Assembly (NCBI GenBank): GCA_013350335.1
Contig: CM023539.1
Location: 18,130,223-18,194,222, forward strand
Length of the DNA: 64,000 bases
Source of the DNA: Chimonanthus salicifolius
Lineage: Eukaryota > Streptophyta > Magnoliopsida > Laurales > Calycanthaceae
Direction: 5' to 3'
In this document: positions 60,432 through 64,000 of the stretch, piece after piece
Layout of the letters: each line of letters opens with the position of its first letter
How positions within the stretch are numbered: the first letter of the stretch is position 1
Notes under the pieces: generated by a model
Seen by the model: only the letters and a program-made list of their open reading frames with translations
Database searches by the model: none
What the model was told of the DNA's origin: nothing
Translations under genes and position numbers: made by a program

Positions 60432-62747
60432 GAAATTAATTGTTTACACTTTTTAATTTTTCAAGAAGTCTAGTGAAGCCTTTGTATGGTTAAAATTCTA
60501 CATTAAATTCATACCTTGGTGAGATTTGTGCTGACCATTTAATTTACCCACACGAGTTTAAGTAAAGTTTGATCCTTATTATTTAATTTATCAAATGGAT
60601 GAATTTTGTTTTAATTCGAGCATAACTTTTCATTCCATTATTTTGTTTTCTATTCAATTAATAACTGTTATGGAGCTAATAAAAAAGCTGGCAATTAATC
60701 CTTAACTATTCTGGATAATGTCCATCAGGCTTCTCTTATAATTGTTGTACATGAATTATTTATTTTCAATGTCGAGACAACATATTTATCATCAGTAGGG
60801 CCACACACCATTAGGTGGAATGAATAGCAGACTGCATAGATGATGTGATTCAAGAAAGATCCCTGCATTCCATTGTTACAACTTTGAGTGAGAATATAAA
60901 AAAACAACAGCTTATAGTAATAAAAAATTTAAGAATTTGAAGGTTAAAATAATTAAATGAGGTTCAAATTTTATTCAATCATTGTCTTTTCCAATTTATA
61001 TGTTTCTCATCTAAAAGTATATAACTCACTTCAAATTTAAATGAGCTGCATCTCTAATCAAGGAGATTTGAGAGTCTCCCTAGAGTTTTTAGTAATTTTT
61101 TTTTTTGGGATTAATTATCTCATGTAAATTAGTTCAGCATAAATGATAACTTTATAGGATACATGAAATAATTATTAAGTCCATCTACCAAGATTAATAA
61201 AACAAAATATTTTAATATAACTGAGATTTAAATTTTGATCCACTTCAAATCTTTATCCATTTTATTTGGAAAATTTAAAAATGGAAATAGATATAAAAAC
61301 CATGAAATCTCAAATTTTAATGTTTTGATATAATTTTCAACAGTGATGGAATCTACTCCTATATGTGAACACTCTATCCAGTGAGGAAGGAGTTTTATGG
61401 TTTTTTAGATTTGTAGTTATTTTTTGTTTTTTATTTCTGAGAATTTTTTAATTGAGTTAAATGTCTAAATGAGTTTAAATTTGGGTTGGGTAAATGGGTT
61501 AACCCATTTAATTAAATTAATAAATGGGATTAGATGAAACTAAATTAATTAATTTTAAAGGTTATGCCTTAGAAGGTTTACCCATTTAAAAAAATAATTA
61601 ATTTGTTGGGGGTTAGTGACCTGACTAAAATAGACCTGATGCAACTGACCCATTTAGTAAGTACGGAATAATTTAGAGGTTGGTGATCAAAACTCAAATT
61701 AAACTTAGACTTGATTAGTCCATTAAATAAATAAGTAGTGGATTAGTGCTGGTGACTCAAACCCAATTGGGCCAACCCGACCCATCGCCAGCTGCAAACT
61801 AATGAAATTATTTGTTATTGAACTTAAATCCAATTGTTCACATTTCCATTTGATAAATCCTCATCATTAGATTGATCATGATTAGGGATGCTACAAGGCT
61901 TGATCCTAACTTGTGCTGACTGAAAATTTTGGAGTCAGTTAGGATCGAGACCTCAATTAAGGATAACAAATAGGGCTTGATTTAAAAATGGATCGGGCCC
62001 AGCTCTTGCATTCTTAGAGACCGATTAGACTTCAATGCTTGAGTCAAATCGAGGATACTGCTTTGGCTTATATGGATTAGTTCGATAGAGGAGACTCTCA
62101 TTAGACACCGTCTAAATATCTAGTCCATTCAGTCCAGCCTGACCCAGTTCAACCTAAGCCTGGCCCAATTCCATTCCAGTCCACAATTCCACTTACCAAG
62201 CCTAATTCCAACAAGCCCATATCCAAAAACCCTACTCCACCAATCTCTCCCAACTCCAAAGTCGTCTGTGCACCGTCCCATTCCATCCATTTCCATTGGC
62301 AAGCAAAGGAGAAACACTCCCATTCGTTCAAGTTGTTAACCTCAAGGTTTCTACCCCAAGTTGATAACAAATTCATTGTCAGATTGTGCTAACATTCTAT
62401 ATTCATGCATAATCTGCGTTAGCTACATCTCAAGAAAAAGAAAATGTGATTAGCTATGAAGGAAACAAGTATTGAATATGAAGATATCATACATAAGTTG
62501 TCTATGATAAAACATGAAGAAAATAATAAGACTCAAGACTTAGAAGACTGAAGCTTTGAAGACAACATTATAAGATCTTAGTCTTAGAGTGTGTGTTCTA
62601 GTTTTTATTGTAAAGTTTATCTTTTGATTGGACACACTGACACAATTAATACCGCTAGGATCCTAAGAGACTAATAGATGATATCTGAAAGGTTCCTGGA
62701 TGATTACCCAAGTCTCATGACTTATTTAAAATCATTATGGACTTCTA
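60432..62747. other. Unassigned AT-rich interval
   Basis: No domain-bearing ORF. It includes a perfect 20-bp palindrome at 61491-61510 (taaatgggtt and its complement) and a run of repeated gggttgg/cccattta words at 61480-61640 that may be a worn MITE. Minus frames at 62129-62376 are compositional. Confidence 0.4.
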
Positions 62748-63712
62748 AGGTTAGTGCCCCGGCTTGCCGAGTCATCTATTTATCAATTTCATGACTTAGG
62801 TGAATGCTTGCCTCGGAAGATTGAAGCAATAAATCAAGACTCAAGTGATGAAAATTGAATCAGTGCCTCAAGACTGGAAAATCAAGTATAGATTCATTAT
62901 CACCATGTGTATAGAAATCACACGAAAGGTAATTGACCATAGATAACTCTTGGGTGGACCCAACACACCTAAGAAGATCTTGCCTAGGCTTAAAACTCAT
63001 ATTGGTAAAATTAGACCAAGCCTAGAGACAATGGACAAAAGCCTTGGAGCACCTTGACCTTATCTTGGGAAAAATCTTGAGAGTCAAAATGTCATGATTT
63101 ATGAGAGTCTTTCACTCTATCAAATGAGGTAATCAACTGGTAAAACCACCATGGTTGGATATAGCATTGAAACTTTTCATAGAGCCCAAGATATGGTCAT
63201 TTTAGTAGAGAGCAGTTTTGCTGAAAACTGTCAGGACGACCCATCGCGAAACGGCGAACGATTGTGAGAAATAGGGCCGATCAATAGTGAAATGACGATC
63301 AATCATTGGGAAAAAGACATGTTCTGGTTGGAAAAACATTGTCTTTTTGGGTTTCTCTTAGGACGATACAATTGTGACCCACAACCCTTCTTGAGCACGA
63401 TCGATTGTGAGGCCGATCAATCGTGGGTGACCATTTTCTAACCGTTGAGATTGCATTAAATGCATAACGGTCACATTATCAGCGGCACAAATTTAAATCA
63501 CGATCGATCGTGGTAGCTACCATCGCCGTGTTAGTTCGGGTTTTTTATGGATGCATATTTAAAGTCCAATCCTTTGATGAATTTGGTTGGAAACCTTAGA
63601 GACTTCACATATGAAAATCTATAAGGCATTCCCAGAGATCCCAAGCTCTCCCAACTCCTCTCTAAACACTACACTTGGTGAATCATTTTAGAATCCAATC
63701 ATATTGATTGAG

Positions 63713-63765
<53 letters not shown>

Positions 63766-64000
63766 AAACCAAATCTAGGATAGAACTTGCAAATCTTAAA
63801 TCTTAGAATCCTTCCAAGGATTGTGATTGCTCATATTCGACGTATCTTTGTCTTCATATGACATCACATTGGGAGATCGATTGGAAGCACATCTACACCT
63901 TCAAATGAGCTTCAAAGGCAAGTGCTTCTTAGTGTTGATTTATTTTTAAATCAACTTCATTGTACAGTGGAGTAGATCAAGGTGATCGAACCACTCTAAA
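62748..64000 (+). mobile_element. Ty1/copia-type LTR, copy 3 (runs off the right edge)
   Basis: The left end ggttagtgccccggcttgcc aligns with tgttagtgctccggatttgcc at 32790. Shared later blocks include gaagattgaag, cctagagaca, gattgtgattgctc and ggcaagtgcttctta. The middle differs: it holds cgatcgatcgtg-type dyads where copies 1 and 2 hold acccctcggtg words. The right end lies outside the window. Confidence 0.75.
63716..63761. repeat. (GA)n microsatellite
   Basis: An uninterrupted GA run of about 45 bp inside copia LTR copy 3, followed by an A run; related copies have gagaaagagagg here. Confidence 0.95.

Overview
This window is plant nuclear DNA made almost entirely of nested transposable elements. 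The evidence is plant-type chromoviral Ty3/gypsy pol relics, Ty1/copia LTRs, a hAT element of the plant BED-zinc-finger/RICESLEEPER type, two primer-binding sites complementary to initiator tRNA-Met, and a receptor-like kinase exon with a canonical GT donor. I found no intact host gene, rRNA, tRNA or CRISPR array. The species cannot be fixed from the sequence; a repeat-rich flowering plant is the safe statement. Element boundaries below rest mainly on TG...CA ends and target-site duplications (TSDs) read directly from the bases.

Layout. 1-942: end of a Ty3/gypsy LTR of a family I call H (hairpin-bearing). 943-6314: 3' end and LTR of a Tat/Ogre-like element, split by a complete family-H solo LTR (2924-5714, TSD gttta). 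6816-8432: Ty1/copia LTR. 9050-30918: a three-layer nest. An old plus-strand LTR (family T) holds a Tat/Ogre-like solo LTR (10558-29540, TSD tatac), which holds a minus-strand LTR-internal-LTR-internal-LTR tandem array (11843-28202) bounded by a single TSD pair (ctcca). 32790-43089: a copia solo LTR (TSD caaaa) holding an 8.4-kb hAT element (33906-42293, 8-bp TSD acttgggc). A family-H solo LTR (37310-40794, TSD aatcc) interrupts the hAT transposase gene. A 163-bp hAT-type MITE (42633-42795, TSD ctagtcct) sits in the same copia LTR. 43835-54810: a full-length but decayed minus-strand chromovirus-like gypsy element with 2.8-kb LTRs, PBS, PPT, gag-PR-RT-RNaseH-INT relics and an additional zinc-knuckle ORF upstream of gag. 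54811-64000: diverged copia remnants, a 734-bp long-inverted-repeat MITE (56615-57348), a gypsy RNase H scrap joined to another family-H LTR (58583-59725), a second MITE (60073-60431), AT-rich unassigned DNA, and the start of a third copia LTR (62748 to the window end).

How it fits together. No coding sequence here looks functional. The hAT transposase has three in-frame stops, an apparent deletion and an LTR insertion. The gypsy polyprotein has several stops and frame breaks. The three-LTR array keeps only a degenerate integrase relic and would depend on enzymes supplied by relatives. The best leads are the extra CCHC ORF ahead of gag, the repeated hairpins of family H (a 29-bp dyad found up to seven times per LTR, and a 48-bp tandem array whose stems covary), the three-LTR array, and the kinase exon carried inside the hAT element.
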